Source: Solirubrobacterales bacterium (GTDB taxonomy: Bacteria > Actinomycetota > Thermoleophilia > Solirubrobacterales > Solirubrobacteraceae). Taken from it: a DNA stretch of 64,000 nucleotides. Each line of letters opens with the position of its first letter. The first letter of the stretch is position 1. Location: contig DAHUYQ010000015.1 in the NCBI GenBank assembly GCA_027315115.1, positions 1 through 64,000 on the forward strand, given 5' to 3'. The notes beneath the pieces are model-generated. The model made no database searches. It was not told the DNA's origin and worked only from the letters and a program-made list of their open reading frames with translations. The position numbers and the translations under genes are program-made. Below, one piece after another: positions 18,103-27,108 of this stretch.

Positions 18103-19266
18103 ATGCCTGGCGATCGCGAGCACGACATCGTGCTGTTCGGCGCGACGGGGTTCACGGGCACTCTGGCCGCCGAGTACCTCGTCGCACACGCCCCAGAGGG
18201 CGTCAGCTTCGCGCTGGCCGGCCGCGGCGAGCGCAAGCTGCAGGCGCTGCGCGAGCGGCTGAAAGCAGACGTGCCGCTGATCGTGGCGGACGTCGAGAAG
18301 CCCGCGAGCCTGCGCGAGCTGGCGGAGTCCACGCGCGTGGCGATCACCACCGTGGGCCCCTACCTCAAGTACGGCGAGGGGCTGCTCGAGGCCTGTGCGC
18401 TGGCGGGCACCGACTATGCCGACCTGACCGGCGAGCCGGAGTTCGTGGACCTGATGTACGTGCGCCATCACCAGAAGGCGCTGCAGAGCGGCGCGCGCCT
18501 GATCCACTGCTGCGGCTTCGACTCGATCCCCCACGATCTCGGCGTCCAGTTCACCGTGGGGCGCCTGCCCGAGGACGTGCCGCTGAAGGTTCAGGGGTTC
18601 GTGCGGGTCAAGGGCGGCATGTCCGGGGGCACGCTGCACTCGGCGGTCGGCGCTTTCTCGCGCCTGCGCTCCGCGATCGGTGCCGCAGGCGAGCGGCGAC
18701 GCATGGAGCCACGGCCGCCGGGCCGCAGGATCCACGGCATCACCGGCGCCCCCCACAACGAGCCCGAGCTGGGCTGGGTGCTGCCGATGCCGACGATCGA
18801 CCCGCAGATCGTGCTGCGCTCGGCCGCCGCCCTGGACCGTTACGGCCCCGACTTCTCCTACGGCCACTACCTGGTCGCCGGCGGGCTCGCCAGCGCCGCG
18901 GCGATCGCGGGCGGCACGCTCGGCGCCGTGGCGCTATCGCAGATCGGCCCAACCCGCCAGATGATCCTCGACCGTCTGACGCCCGGTCAGGGCCCGAGCG
19001 CGGAGCGCCGCGCCGCCAGCAGCTTCGTCGTGCGCTTCGTGGGCGAAGGAGGCGGGCAGCGGGTGCTGGCCGAGGTCAGCGGCGGCGACCCCGGCTACGA
19101 CGAGACCGCCAAGATGCTCTGCGAGACCGCCCTCTGCCTGGCGCAGGACGAGCTGCCGCAGCACGCCGGCCAGCTCACGACCGCGGTTGCCATGGGGCCT
19201 GCGCTGCGCGAACGCCTGCAGCGCGGCGGCATCGCGTTCGCGGCGCTGCACGACGGGCAGCGCTGA
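18103..19266 (+). CDS. Saccharopine dehydrogenase-like NAD(P)-dependent reductase
   Basis: Rossmann-fold reductase with the dinucleotide loop GATGFTG at 13-19, then the family blocks GPYLKYGEGLLEACALAGTD and HCCGFDSIPHDLG. The 387-aa length and these motifs match the actinobacterial 'saccharopine dehydrogenase/trans-acting enoyl reductase' group, which includes mycobacterial lipid reductases, rather than true lysine-pathway enzymes. The lysine pathway is unlikely. It is followed 30 bp later by an alpha/beta hydrolase and probably shares its transcript. A lipid-modifying role is inferred from family relatives. Confidence 0.82.
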   Translation: MPGDREHDIVLFGATGFTGTLAAEYLVAHAPEGVSFALAGRGERKLQALRERLKADVPLIVADVEKPASLRELAESTRVAITTVGPYLKYGEGLLEACALAGTDYADLTGEPEFVDLMYVRHHQKALQSGARLIHCCGFDSIPHDLGVQFTVGRLPEDVPLKVQGFVRVKGGMSGGTLHSAVGAFSRLRSAIGAAGERRRMEPRPPGRRIHGITGAPHNEPELGWVLPMPTIDPQIVLRSAAALDRYGPDFSYGHYLVAGGLASAAAIAGGTLGAVALSQIGPTRQMILDRLTPGQGPSAERRAASSFVVRFVGEGGGQRVLAEVSGGDPGYDETAKMLCETALCLAQDELPQHAGQLTTAVAMGPALRERLQRGGIAFAALHDGQR

Positions 19267-19296
19267 GCGGCCGCGCCAGCCGCTAAGCTCGGCCAT

Positions 19297-20244
19297 GTGA
19301 GTGTCGCCCCCGCTCCCGCGAGCGACTTCGAGGCCTGGCATATCGAGCTGCACGGCCACCGTGTGATCTACCACACGGCAGGCAGCGGCCCGCCGGTCGT
19401 GCTGATCCACGGCATGGTCAACTCCTCGCGGCACTGGCGCAGCGTCGCTGAAAAGCTCGCGCAGCGCCACACGGTGATCGCGCCCGACCTGATCGGACAC
19501 GGCGACTCGGCGACGCCGCGCGGCGACTACTCGCTCGGGGCGCACGCGGCGAGCATCCGCGACCTGCTTGCCGTGATCGGCGTGGAGCGCGCGAGCATCG
19601 TCGGCCACTCGCTGGGCGGCGGGGTGGCGATGCAGTTCTTCTACCAGTTCCCCCAGCGCACCCAGCGGCTTGTGCTGGTCTCCAGCGGCGGCCTTGGCCA
19701 CGAGGTCAGCCCGCTGCTGCGCAGCGCCGCGCTGCCCGGCGTCTCGGGGCTTCTGCGCCTGGCGGCCAACCCGCGAATGCTCGGCGCGCTGCGCTCCGCG
19801 GGGCAACGACTGGACGCCTCCGGGTCGCGCTACGGGGTGCAGCTTCAGGCGATCGCGCGTGCGATGCAGCCGCTGGAGCGGCCGGGCGCGCGAACGGCTT
19901 TCCTCCACACGCTGCGCTCGGTGATCGATATCGAGGGGCAGCGGGTGAGCGCCAACGACCGCCTCTACCTGCTCGACGGAATGCCCACGATGATCGTCTG
20001 GGGCGCTCGCGATCGCACGATCCCGCCCGAGCACGGCCGCGCCGCGCACCTCGCCGCGCCGGGCAGCCGCTTCGAGATGCTTGAGAAGGCGGCCCACTTT
20101 CCGCACCTGGAAGACCCGGATGGCCTTGCCGCCCTGCTGCTCGACTTTCTGGCGGGCACCGAGCCCGCCCAGATCGAGGATGGCGACTGGGGCCGCCTGC
20201 TTGCGCCGCGGGCGCCCACCGATCGTCACGCAGTCGGCGCCTGA
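19297..20244 (+). CDS. Alpha/beta hydrolase
   Basis: Cytoplasmic alpha/beta-fold hydrolase of 315 aa with no signal peptide. HGM near 38-40 forms the oxyanion region. The nucleophile is S105 in GHSLGG. The acid is probably the Asp of WGARDRTIP, and the His is in AAHFPHLE. The GTG start is consistent with the short gap from the preceding reductase. Substrate is unknown; homologues include haloalkane dehalogenase- and lipase-like proteins. Pairing with the reductase hints at lipid turnover. Confidence 0.85.
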   Translation: MSVAPAPASDFEAWHIELHGHRVIYHTAGSGPPVVLIHGMVNSSRHWRSVAEKLAQRHTVIAPDLIGHGDSATPRGDYSLGAHAASIRDLLAVIGVERASIVGHSLGGGVAMQFFYQFPQRTQRLVLVSSGGLGHEVSPLLRSAALPGVSGLLRLAANPRMLGALRSAGQRLDASGSRYGVQLQAIARAMQPLERPGARTAFLHTLRSVIDIEGQRVSANDRLYLLDGMPTMIVWGARDRTIPPEHGRAAHLAAPGSRFEMLEKAAHFPHLEDPDGLAALLLDFLAGTEPAQIEDGDWGRLLAPRAPTDRHAVGA

Positions 20245-20543
20245 GCGGGGGTCCGCGCGTGCAGCAAGGCACGCGACGGTGCAGCACGCAGGAGTAGGCG
20301 AAGAGGGTGGCGAACTGGAAGCGTGGTGGCGCGCAAGCAAGTTGCGATTGCCACCATCAACAGAGCAACCATGCCGACCCGTCCGCGTTAAGTGAGGAGG
20401 ATACGGGTACCCACCCCACCTGACCGCGTGATTTCACGGCCCAACTCTTCGTCCAATCCCCCTTGTCACGGACTGTATGGTCTCGGACAATGCCGGGGAA
20501 CACGCGTTCTACGACGCGAAGGCTGAGATCCAAAAGAATTTGG
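20245..20543. other. Non-coding region upstream of the sigma-factor gene
   Basis: About 300 bp with lower G+C than its surroundings and no convincing gene. A stretch near 20310-20390 contains a loose inverted repeat around GGTGGC...GCCACC. A 51-codon frame at 20477-20632 overlaps the promoter and is treated as chance. No tRNA or riboswitch signature was recognised. Confidence 0.5.
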
Positions 20544-20571
20544 TTGACAACGCAACTAATCTGGGTATAAT
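20544..20571 (+). promoter_or_regulatory. Consensus sigma-70 promoter of the sigma-factor gene
   Basis: TTGACA (20544-20549), a 16-bp spacer and TATAAT (20566-20571) both match the housekeeping consensus perfectly, which is rare in such G+C-rich DNA. A strong ribosome site AAGAAGGA lies at 20593-20600, six bases before the ATG. Expression should be strong and constitutive. Confidence 0.85.
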
Positions 20572-20606
20572 TCCGACTCCAGGCATCGGATTAAGAAGGA
20601 CTGCCA

Positions 20607-21701
20607 ATGGCAAAGTCAATCGACATCACTAGGGCACTGCCCATCGACTCCCTCCGCGAGAGCGAGCGAGCCGCGCATGCCGAGGATGGGAGCACGCGCC
20701 TCGAGCTGGCCGCGGTCGCCGAGCCGGAGGAGAGCGAGGCGCTCACCGAGGAGGAGTCGGAGGACGACGAGCACGAGACGCTCGGCGCGACGGCTTCAGA
20801 GGACGAGGACGAGGACGACGAGCCCGCCACCGTGCGGACGCTGCGGCGCGCAGGCAGCGAGATGTTCGTCGACGAGTCGTTCATCCCGGAGTCGGTCGAC
20901 CAGCTACTCGCGCACTCGCGGCGCTACCCGCTGCTCACGCCCGCTCAGGAGATCGAACTGGCGCAGCGGATCGAGCGCGGCGACCTGCGGGCCAAGGAAA
21001 TGATGATCAACTCCAATCTGAGGCTGGTCGCCTCCAACGCGCGCCGCTACCAGAACCAGGGCCTGCCGCTGGCCGACCTGGTCCAGGAGGGCATGCTCGG
21101 TCTGATCAGGGCCTCGGAGAAGTTCGACTGGCGCAAGGGCTTCCGCTTCTCCACCTACGCCACGCTCTGGATCCGCCAGGCGATCCAGCGCGGGCTGGAG
21201 AACTCCGGACGCACGATTCGCCTGCCCGTCCACGTCGCGCAGCGTTCGCGCAAGGTCGGCAGGGTCGAGCGCGAGCTCTCGGTCAGGCTGGGCCGCGAGC
21301 CCACCCTGGAGGAGCTCGCCGAGGAGACGGGACTGCCGATCGACCAGATCGAAGAGGTCCGTCACCAGCGAGCGGCGCTCGTCAGCCTCGACCAGCAGGT
21401 CGGCGAAGATGGCGACACCGCGCTCGGCGACCTGCTGCCCTCCGACCAGCAGGCTCCCGAGGAGACAGCATGGGACAACGAGCGCGAGCGTCTCGTCCAC
21501 GAGGCGATCGCGTCGCTGCCAGAGACCGAGCGCACCGTGCTGACGCTGCGCTTCGGCACCGGCCGCGAGGAGCCGCAGACGCTGACCGCGATCGGCAAGC
21601 GGCTCGGCTTCTCCGCCGAGCGGGCCTCCCAGCTCGAGCAGCGGGCGCTGAAGAAGCTCGCGGAGTCGCCTGAGCTGGCGGCCCTGCGCGAGGCCGCCTG
21701 A
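20607..21701 (+). CDS. RNA polymerase sigma-70 family factor (group 1/2-like)
   Basis: Promoter-recognition subunit of RNA polymerase. An acidic N-terminal segment (about 35-72, Asp/Glu-rich) precedes region 1.2 (ESVDQLLAHSRRYPLLTPAQ), region 2 (NLRLVASNARRYQ, FSTYATLWIRQAIQRGLENS), region 3 (about 215-285) and region 4 (about 295-355). Region 4.2 reads GFSAERASQLEQRALKKL, where the housekeeping factor usually has RERIRQIE, so promoter -35 preference may differ. At 364 aa it is a shortened SigA/SigB-like protein. Whether it is the primary sigma or a group-2 paralogue cannot be decided here. Confidence 0.9.
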   Translation: MAKSIDITRALPIDSLRESERAAHAEDGSTRLELAAVAEPEESEALTEEESEDDEHETLGATASEDEDEDDEPATVRTLRRAGSEMFVDESFIPESVDQLLAHSRRYPLLTPAQEIELAQRIERGDLRAKEMMINSNLRLVASNARRYQNQGLPLADLVQEGMLGLIRASEKFDWRKGFRFSTYATLWIRQAIQRGLENSGRTIRLPVHVAQRSRKVGRVERELSVRLGREPTLEELAEETGLPIDQIEEVRHQRAALVSLDQQVGEDGDTALGDLLPSDQQAPEETAWDNERERLVHEAIASLPETERTVLTLRFGTGREEPQTLTAIGKRLGFSAERASQLEQRALKKLAESPELAALREAA

Positions 21702-21740
21702 CGCCCGATAGCCGGCGCGCCTCGGCGTCCTCGCTCGCTC

Positions 21741-21755
21741 GCGTACGAAGTACGC
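21741..21755. repeat. Hairpin GCGTAC-GAA-GTACGC after the sigma-factor gene
   Basis: A perfect 6-bp inverted repeat with a 3-base loop, flanked by CTCGCTCG-like repeats, 40 bp after the sigma-factor stop. There is no T-run, so it is not a classical terminator. It could end or stabilise the transcript, or be one copy of a dispersed palindromic element. Confidence 0.45.
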
Positions 21756-21838
21756 CACGCTCGCTGCGTCCTTGAGTCGCTTGGCTCTCCAACGTCAGGA
21801 AGCGTGGCGTCACTTCCGCTGCGTAAGATCAGGCAGCG

Positions 21839-22624
21839 ATGGGCAAGTCACTGTGGGAGCGGACGGTCGAGCTCACCATCGCCGGTGGCGAAAAGGCGCT
21901 CGCCCCGATCGAGCGGTTCGTCGGCAAGCGCTCGCTGGTGGGCAATCAGCCCTTCTTCCCGACGGACCGCTTCCCGTGGGTCGCCCATGTGGAGGCCAAC
22001 TGGGAGGTGATCGCGCAGGAGCTGCAGGCGATCCTGGCCGATCGAGAGGCGCTGCCGAGCTTCCAGGAGATCTCCAAGGACCAGATCGCGATCACCGACG
22101 ACGATCGCTGGAAGACCTTCTTCCTCTACGGCTACGGCTTCAAGGCGGACCTTGGCGTCGAGCTGTGCCCCAAGACCGCGGCGATCATGCGCGAAATACC
22201 GGGCATGACCACCGCCATGTTCTCGATCCTCTCCCCCCGCAAGCACATCCTCGCCCACCGCGGGCCCTACAAGGGCGTGCTGCGCTACCACCTCGGGCTG
22301 ATCGTGCCGGAGAACGCGGAGGACTGCCGGATCCGCGTGGACAGCGAGATCCGCCACTGGGAGGCCGGCAGGAGCATGGTCTTCGACGACACCTTCGACC
22401 ACGAGGTCTGGAACGACACGGATGAGACGCGCGTCGTCCTCTTCGTCGACTTGCTGCGCCCTCTCCCCTTCCCGGAGTCGCTGATCAACAAGCTGATCGT
22501 CAAGGCGATCGGGCTCTCGCCGTTCGTACTGGACGCAAAGCGCAACCAGCGCGCCTGGGAAGCGCGCTATCGGGCGCGCAAGGCCGCCGCCGGCGAGAGC
22601 GCGGCGGTGGGCGAGGCCGCCTGA
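21839..22624 (+). CDS. Aspartyl/asparaginyl beta-hydroxylase-like dioxygenase (LpxO-type fold)
   Basis: Fe(II)/2-oxoglutarate dioxygenase of the Asp_Arg_Hydrox family. The metal ligands are probably H140 (HILAHRGPYKGVLRYHLGL) and H188 (TFDHEVWN), with R198 in TRVVLFVD placed to bind 2-oxoglutarate. The 261-aa length is usual for bacterial LpxO/AspH-like proteins. LpxO acts on lipid A, which a Gram-positive lineage would lack, so the substrate here is unknown, perhaps a lipid or peptide. It stands alone and is convergent with the CDF exporter gene, with a 6-bp gap. Confidence 0.85.
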   Translation: MGKSLWERTVELTIAGGEKALAPIERFVGKRSLVGNQPFFPTDRFPWVAHVEANWEVIAQELQAILADREALPSFQEISKDQIAITDDDRWKTFFLYGYGFKADLGVELCPKTAAIMREIPGMTTAMFSILSPRKHILAHRGPYKGVLRYHLGLIVPENAEDCRIRVDSEIRHWEAGRSMVFDDTFDHEVWNDTDETRVVLFVDLLRPLPFPESLINKLIVKAIGLSPFVLDAKRNQRAWEARYRARKAAAGESAAVGEAA

Positions 22625-22630
22625 GCCGGC

Positions 22631-23530
22631 TCAGCTCTCCTCGTGTGACTCCTGTCCGATTTCGACGCCGCGGTCGGGCTCCACGTGGACGACCACGTCG
22701 CTGCCGGGCAGCGCCTGCTCGATCGCGTGCTCGATCGCGCTGGCGATCTCATGCCCGGTCTCCACGTTGGTGCCGGGCGCGACCGTGACGATCACGTCGG
22801 CGAAGTGCCTGCCCCCCGCCTCGCGCATCCGCAGCCGCCGCAGGCTGACCGCGCCGTGGACGCTCTCGATCGCCTCGCGCGCGGTCTCCTGGGCGCCGGA
22901 GACGGGCACCCGGTCCATCAGCACCTGCACGTTGCGGCGCATCACGCGCCCGGCGGAGAAGAGCACGAGGCCCGCCACCAGCAGCGCCGCGACCGCGTCG
23001 GCTCCCTGGTCGCCTGCGCGCACCAGCAGCAGCCCCAGCAGGACCGCGGCCGAGCCCACCATGTCCAGCGCGAAGTGCAGCGCGTTGGCTTCAAGCGCCG
23101 CGCTGCCCTCGCGCTTGGCCACGCGGTTGGAGCTCATGAAGCGGCCCGCGTCGAGCACGATCGCGACCCCGGCGACGGCCAGCGCGTACCACTGCGCTTC
23201 GACGCTGTGGCTGCCTTGCGCCAGGCGCATCACCGCCTCCACGGCGATGCCGACGCTGGCGACCACCAGCACGGCGGCCTCGCCGAGCGCGGAGAGGTGC
23301 TCGGCCTTGCCGTGCCCGAAGGGGTGATCGCGGTCCGGCGGGCGCACCGCCACGCCGACCGCGAAGAACGTCAGCAGCGCCGCGACCAGGTCGGTGCCGG
23401 AGTGGATCGCCTCGGCGATCATGCCCAGGCTGTGGGAGAGCAGGCCCGCCACGAGCTTGATCGCCGCGAGCGTCGCCGCGATCGCGACGGAGGAGAGCGC
23501 CGTGCGCTGCTGGATCGACATCGCCGGCAT
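22631..23530 (-). CDS. Cation diffusion facilitator (Zn/Fe/Mn/Co exporter)
   Basis: Proton-coupled exporter of divalent metals. Helices 2 and 5 carry the paired metal-site motifs HSGTD (H43, D47) and HFALD (H152, D156). The His/Asp sets HxxxD and HxxxD suggest zinc-type or broad specificity. A cytoplasmic C-terminal ferredoxin-like domain (about 205-290) ends in an acidic, His-containing tail. At 299 aa it is complete. It lies 21 bp downstream of ccdA in the same direction and is probably co-transcribed. Confidence 0.9.
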   Translation of the reverse strand: MPAMSIQQRTALSSVAIAATLAAIKLVAGLLSHSLGMIAEAIHSGTDLVAALLTFFAVGVAVRPPDRDHPFGHGKAEHLSALGEAAVLVVASVGIAVEAVMRLAQGSHSVEAQWYALAVAGVAIVLDAGRFMSSNRVAKREGSAALEANALHFALDMVGSAAVLLGLLLVRAGDQGADAVAALLVAGLVLFSAGRVMRRNVQVLMDRVPVSGAQETAREAIESVHGAVSLRRLRMREAGGRHFADVIVTVAPGTNVETGHEIASAIEHAIEQALPGSDVVVHVEPDRGVEIGQESHEES

Positions 23531-23551
23531 CGGCTCGGCGCCCCCTTCTGA

Positions 23552-24328
23552 TCAGATGCCCGAGACGTCCAGTCCCGTGCCGTGCAGCAAACCGTTGGCT
23601 TGGGAGTTCAACACCGCATACTCCCCCGTGAGGATCAGCAGCCCGAGCGCGATCATCACCGCGCCGCCGACGCCGATCACCACCGGGAAGTGCCGCTTGA
23701 CGACCGCCAGCGCGCCGGTGAAGCGCTCGAATGCGACCGTCAGCAGCAGGAACGGGATCGCCAGGCCGGCCGAGTAGACGGCCAGCAGCAGCGCCCCGCG
23801 CGCCTCGGAGCCGGAGACCGCGGCCTGCGCGGTGATCGCTCCCAGCGTGATGCTCGTGCAGGGCGTCCACGCGATCGCGAAGGCGGCCCCGATCAGCAGC
23901 GGGCCGCCCTTGCCGGCCGCCAGCCGCAGGTCGGCGAGCAGTTTGGAGCGCGGGCGCCAGGAGAGTGGCAGCGCGCTGGTGAACGGGCTGGCCAGGAACG
24001 CGACCCCCATCACCACGATCAGCGCCCCCGCGATCTGCTCCAGCGTCCCGCGGTTGGTATCAAGCGCGGAGCCGACGGCGGTCGCGGCAAGGCCCATCAG
24101 GATGAAGACGAGCGAGAAGCCGGCGATGAACAGCAGGCTCGGGCCGATCATCTTGCGGCGCTTGGTGCCCGCGATCTCGGCCGGGCTGACGCCCGCCACG
24201 GTCGAGAGATAGCCGGGTACGAGCGGCAGCACGCAGGGAGAGAGGAAGGAGACCAGGCCGGCAGTCAGCGCCAGCGGGATGCCGACGGTCGTTGAGCTCG
24301 TGCTCGATGCGAGCTCCGGGCCGATCAC
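23552..24328 (-). CDS. ccdA: CcdA-type thiol:disulfide electron transporter
   Basis: Carries reducing power from cytoplasmic thioredoxin across the membrane, for cytochrome c maturation or for extracytoplasmic TlpA/ResA-like proteins. The two redox cysteines lie in matched motifs, SPCVLPLVPGY (C32) and TPCTSITLGAI (C157), within a six-helix protein of 258 aa. The start is GTG, overlapping the YceH stop (GTGA). A natural partner in this window is the SCO1-TlpA fusion at 13.7 kb, although they are not adjacent. Confidence 0.92.
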   Translation of the reverse strand: MIGPELASSTSSTTVGIPLALTAGLVSFLSPCVLPLVPGYLSTVAGVSPAEIAGTKRRKMIGPSLLFIAGFSLVFILMGLAATAVGSALDTNRGTLEQIAGALIVVMGVAFLASPFTSALPLSWRPRSKLLADLRLAAGKGGPLLIGAAFAIAWTPCTSITLGAITAQAAVSGSEARGALLLAVYSAGLAIPFLLLTVAFERFTGALAVVKRHFPVVIGVGGAVMIALGLLILTGEYAVLNSQANGLLHGTGLDVSGI

Positions 24329-25137
24329 GTGGAGGCCCCCGCGCCGAGCTCTGCCTTCAGGCTCTCCATCTCACGCTCCAGGTGCTCGACCCGGCGACGA
24401 AGCTCCGCCAGCTCGCGCTCGCCGACCGCGAGGCGGGCTGGCGCCGCCTCCGCGGGTCGGGCCGGCGCCGGTTCCGTGGCCCGCGCGGGCTCCGCGGGAC
24501 GCGCCGGCGTCGCCTCCGCGGGACGGGCAGCAGCCGGCTCCGCGTGACCGGCCGGGGCCGGCTCGCCGAGATCCGGCGCTTGCCCGGAGGCCGCCGGCTC
24601 GCCGCCGCCCTCGTCCGCCGGCGCCGAGGTCCGGCGCTCAGCGGGCTGCTCCGCATCCTCGGCGAGCAGGTGCGCGTAGCGCTCCTCCTTCTGCCCGGGG
24701 CGGCGCGGCACGCTGCGCACGAGCTCGCGCTCGATCAGCTCCGCGAGGGTCTGCTCCACCTCGTCCAGGTCCGCGAACGCGTGCATGCGCTCGCAGCGCT
24801 GCTTGAGCTCTCCGGGAGTCTGTGCCCCACGCAGCATCAGCACGCACATCATCGCCTGCTCCGCCTCGTCCATCGGCAGGCGCTCCGCCAGCAGGTGCCT
24901 GAACTTGGCCGCACGGCTGCCGGCGCCGCTCGCGAAGCGCACCATCCCGCGTCGCTCCAGGCGGTGCAGCGCGTCGCGGACCTCCGCCTCGGAGTACTGC
25001 ACGACCGGGTCGCGGTTGGTCGACTGGTTGCACGCGAGCCGCAGCGAGTTGAGCGTGAGCGGGTAGGCGTCGGGGGTCGTGCGCTGCTTCTCCAGCAGGC
25101 TTCCGAGCACCCTGATCTCGGTCTCCAATAGGTCCAT
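24325..25137 (-). CDS. YceH/DUF480 family protein with low-complexity tail
   Basis: UPF0502 family protein built of two winged-helix domains (about 1-80 and 90-165; ETEIRVLGSLLEKQRTTPD and NQSTNRDPVVQYSE are family hallmarks). The molecular role is unsettled. The C-terminal third is an extension absent from the E. coli protein: about 60 residues of Ala/Pro/Glu/Arg repeats (PARPAE-like units) and then a predicted coiled coil (ELRRRVEHLEREMESLKAEL). The start is the ATG at 25137; the much longer frame runs antisense through the ABC transporter gene. It overlaps ccdA by GTGA. Confidence 0.88.
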   Translation of the reverse strand: MDLLETEIRVLGSLLEKQRTTPDAYPLTLNSLRLACNQSTNRDPVVQYSEAEVRDALHRLERRGMVRFASGAGSRAAKFRHLLAERLPMDEAEQAMMCVLMLRGAQTPGELKQRCERMHAFADLDEVEQTLAELIERELVRSVPRRPGQKEERYAHLLAEDAEQPAERRTSAPADEGGGEPAASGQAPDLGEPAPAGHAEPAAARPAEATPARPAEPARATEPAPARPAEAAPARLAVGERELAELRRRVEHLEREMESLKAELGAGAST

Positions 25138-25215
25138 CGCCCTCTCAATACTATTTTCCGGCTGCCGAGGCGGCGGTAGACTCGGAGCCGTGAGCGGATC
25201 AGGCGCATCCCCGCG

Positions 25216-27102
25216 TTGAGCCATCAGCCGTTCTCCATGGGACATGGGGAGATGCGGCGCGGCGGCGGTGCGCGCGGCAAGGCTCCCCGCGACGGCGAGA
25301 AGCCCGACCGTGAGGAGATCCGCAGCCGCGCGGCCCGCGTGTCGCTGAGGCGCGTCGCCGGCCTCTTCCGCGCCTACCGTCTGCGGCTCGGCGCGCTGCT
25401 TGGCCTGATCGTGCTCTCCTCCGCGCTGAACGTGCTCAACCCGTTCCTGCTGCGCGGGATCATCGACAACGCGTTCCCCAACCGGAACATGACGCTGCTC
25501 GCGCTGCTGGCCGGCGGGATGATCGCGATCGCGATCGCGAGCGGGGTGATCGGGGTGGCGCAGACCTGGATCTCGAACCTCGTCGGCCAGCACGTGATGC
25601 ACGACCTGCGCGCCGCCGTCTACGACCACCTGCAGCGGATGTCGCTCTCGTTCTTCACCCGCACCCGCTCGGGAGAGGTGCAGTCGCGGATCGCCTACGA
25701 CATCGGCGGAATCGAAGACGTGGTGACGAGCACCGCCACCTCGACCGTCTCCGCCCTGACGACCGTCGTGGCGACGGTCGTGGCGATGTTCGCGCTGAGC
25801 TGGCCGCTGGCTGTCTTCTCGCTGTGCCTGCTGCCGTTCTTCGTGTGGCTCACGCGCCGGGTCGGCCGCGAGCGCCAGCGCATCCAGTCGGTGCGCCAGA
25901 GCCGCCTGGCGGACATGTCCACGCTGGTGGAGGAGTCGCTGTCGGTCTCCGGCATCCTGCTGGGCAAGACGATGGGCCGCTCGCGGGAGCTGGCCACGCG
26001 CTTTCGCTCCGAGTCGGGGCAACTCGCCGACCTGGAGGTGCGGGCGCGGATGGCCGGCCGCTGGCGGATGGCCTCGGTGCAGATGAGCTTCGCGATCATG
26101 CCGGCCGCCGTCTACTGGTTCGGCGGCTACGCGCTCACCCACGGCGACCAGTCGCTCTCGATCGGCACGGTCGTGGCGTTCACCACCCTGCAAACTCGGC
26201 TGCTGTTCCCGATGCAGTCGCTGCTCGGCGTGATGCCGGAAGTGCAGACCTCGTTGGCGCTCTTCGAGCGGATCTTCGAGTACCTCGACCTGCCGGTCGA
26301 CATCGTCGAGCGCGCCGGCGCGCACGAGATCGGCCAGGTCAATGGCGACGTGGCGATCGAGGACGTCTGGTTTCGCTACGGCAGCGACGGCGAGTGGACG
26401 CTGCGCGAGATATCGGCGCAGATCCCCGCCGGCGGGCGCGTCGCGCTGGTGGGCGAGACCGGCTCTGGCAAGACGACGATGGCCTACCTGATCGCGCGGC
26501 TGTACGAGCCGCAGCGCGGTCGCATCGCGATCGACGGGCACGACATCCGCGAGATCACGCTCGCTAGCCTCGCGGCGACGGTCGGCCTGGTCTCGCAGGA
26601 GACCTACCTCTTCCACGCCTCGATCCGCGAGAACCTGCGCTTCGCGCGGCCGCAGGCAAGCGACCAGGAGATCGAAGAGGCGGCCCGCGCCGCCCAGATC
26701 CACGATCTGATCGCCTCGCTGCCCGACGGGTACGAGACGCCGGTCGGCGAGCGCGGCTACCGCTTCTCCGGCGGTGAGAAGCAGCGGATCGCGATCGCGC
26801 GCACGATCCTGCGAAACCCGCCGGTGCTGATCCTCGACGAGGCGACCTCCTCGCTGGACACCGAGACTGAGCGCGCCGTGCAGGCGGCGCTGGACGAGCT
26901 CTCGCGCGGACGCACGACGATCGCGATCGCGCACCGCCTCTCCACCGTGCGCGACGCCGACGAGATCCTGGTGCTCGACCGCGGGCGGATCGCCGAGCGC
27001 GGCACCCACACCGAGCTGCTGGCGCTCGGCGGCCGCTACGCGGCGCTGGTCGGCGGGCGCGAGGAGGGGCTGCTGGCGGTGGACCCGGCGCAGCCGGCGT
27101 GA
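25216..27102 (+). CDS. ABC exporter, fused membrane and ATPase domains
   Basis: Homodimeric-type exporter with a six-helix membrane domain (about 50-345) followed by an ATPase domain. Walker A is GETGSGKT (near 413), the signature is FSGGEKQR, Walker B is PVLILDEATSSLD, and the switch His is in IAIAHRLSTV. At 628 aa it is full length. The frame opens at a TTG (25216), but the ATG at 25237 is equally plausible. The substrate is unknown; relatives include lipid and drug exporters. It is divergent from the yceH-ccdA-CDF group. Confidence 0.9.
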   Translation: MSHQPFSMGHGEMRRGGGARGKAPRDGEKPDREEIRSRAARVSLRRVAGLFRAYRLRLGALLGLIVLSSALNVLNPFLLRGIIDNAFPNRNMTLLALLAGGMIAIAIASGVIGVAQTWISNLVGQHVMHDLRAAVYDHLQRMSLSFFTRTRSGEVQSRIAYDIGGIEDVVTSTATSTVSALTTVVATVVAMFALSWPLAVFSLCLLPFFVWLTRRVGRERQRIQSVRQSRLADMSTLVEESLSVSGILLGKTMGRSRELATRFRSESGQLADLEVRARMAGRWRMASVQMSFAIMPAAVYWFGGYALTHGDQSLSIGTVVAFTTLQTRLLFPMQSLLGVMPEVQTSLALFERIFEYLDLPVDIVERAGAHEIGQVNGDVAIEDVWFRYGSDGEWTLREISAQIPAGGRVALVGETGSGKTTMAYLIARLYEPQRGRIAIDGHDIREITLASLAATVGLVSQETYLFHASIRENLRFARPQASDQEIEEAARAAQIHDLIASLPDGYETPVGERGYRFSGGEKQRIAIARTILRNPPVLILDEATSSLDTETERAVQAALDELSRGRTTIAIAHRLSTVRDADEILVLDRGRIAERGTHTELLALGGRYAALVGGREEGLLAVDPAQPA

Positions 27103-27108
27103 TCGCTC

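Noticed and set aside
20477-20632. A 51-codon frame (MVSDNAGEHAFYDAKAEIQK...) before the sigma factor
   Set aside because: It spans a perfect -35/-10 promoter and the ribosome site of the sigma gene and overlaps its start, so it is most likely chance.
24325-27009. An 894-codon minus-strand frame covering yceH and running through the ABC exporter
   Set aside because: Only the last 270 codons have family similarity (YceH). The rest is antisense to a clear ABC exporter gene with intact motifs; such long shadow frames are normal at this G+C.
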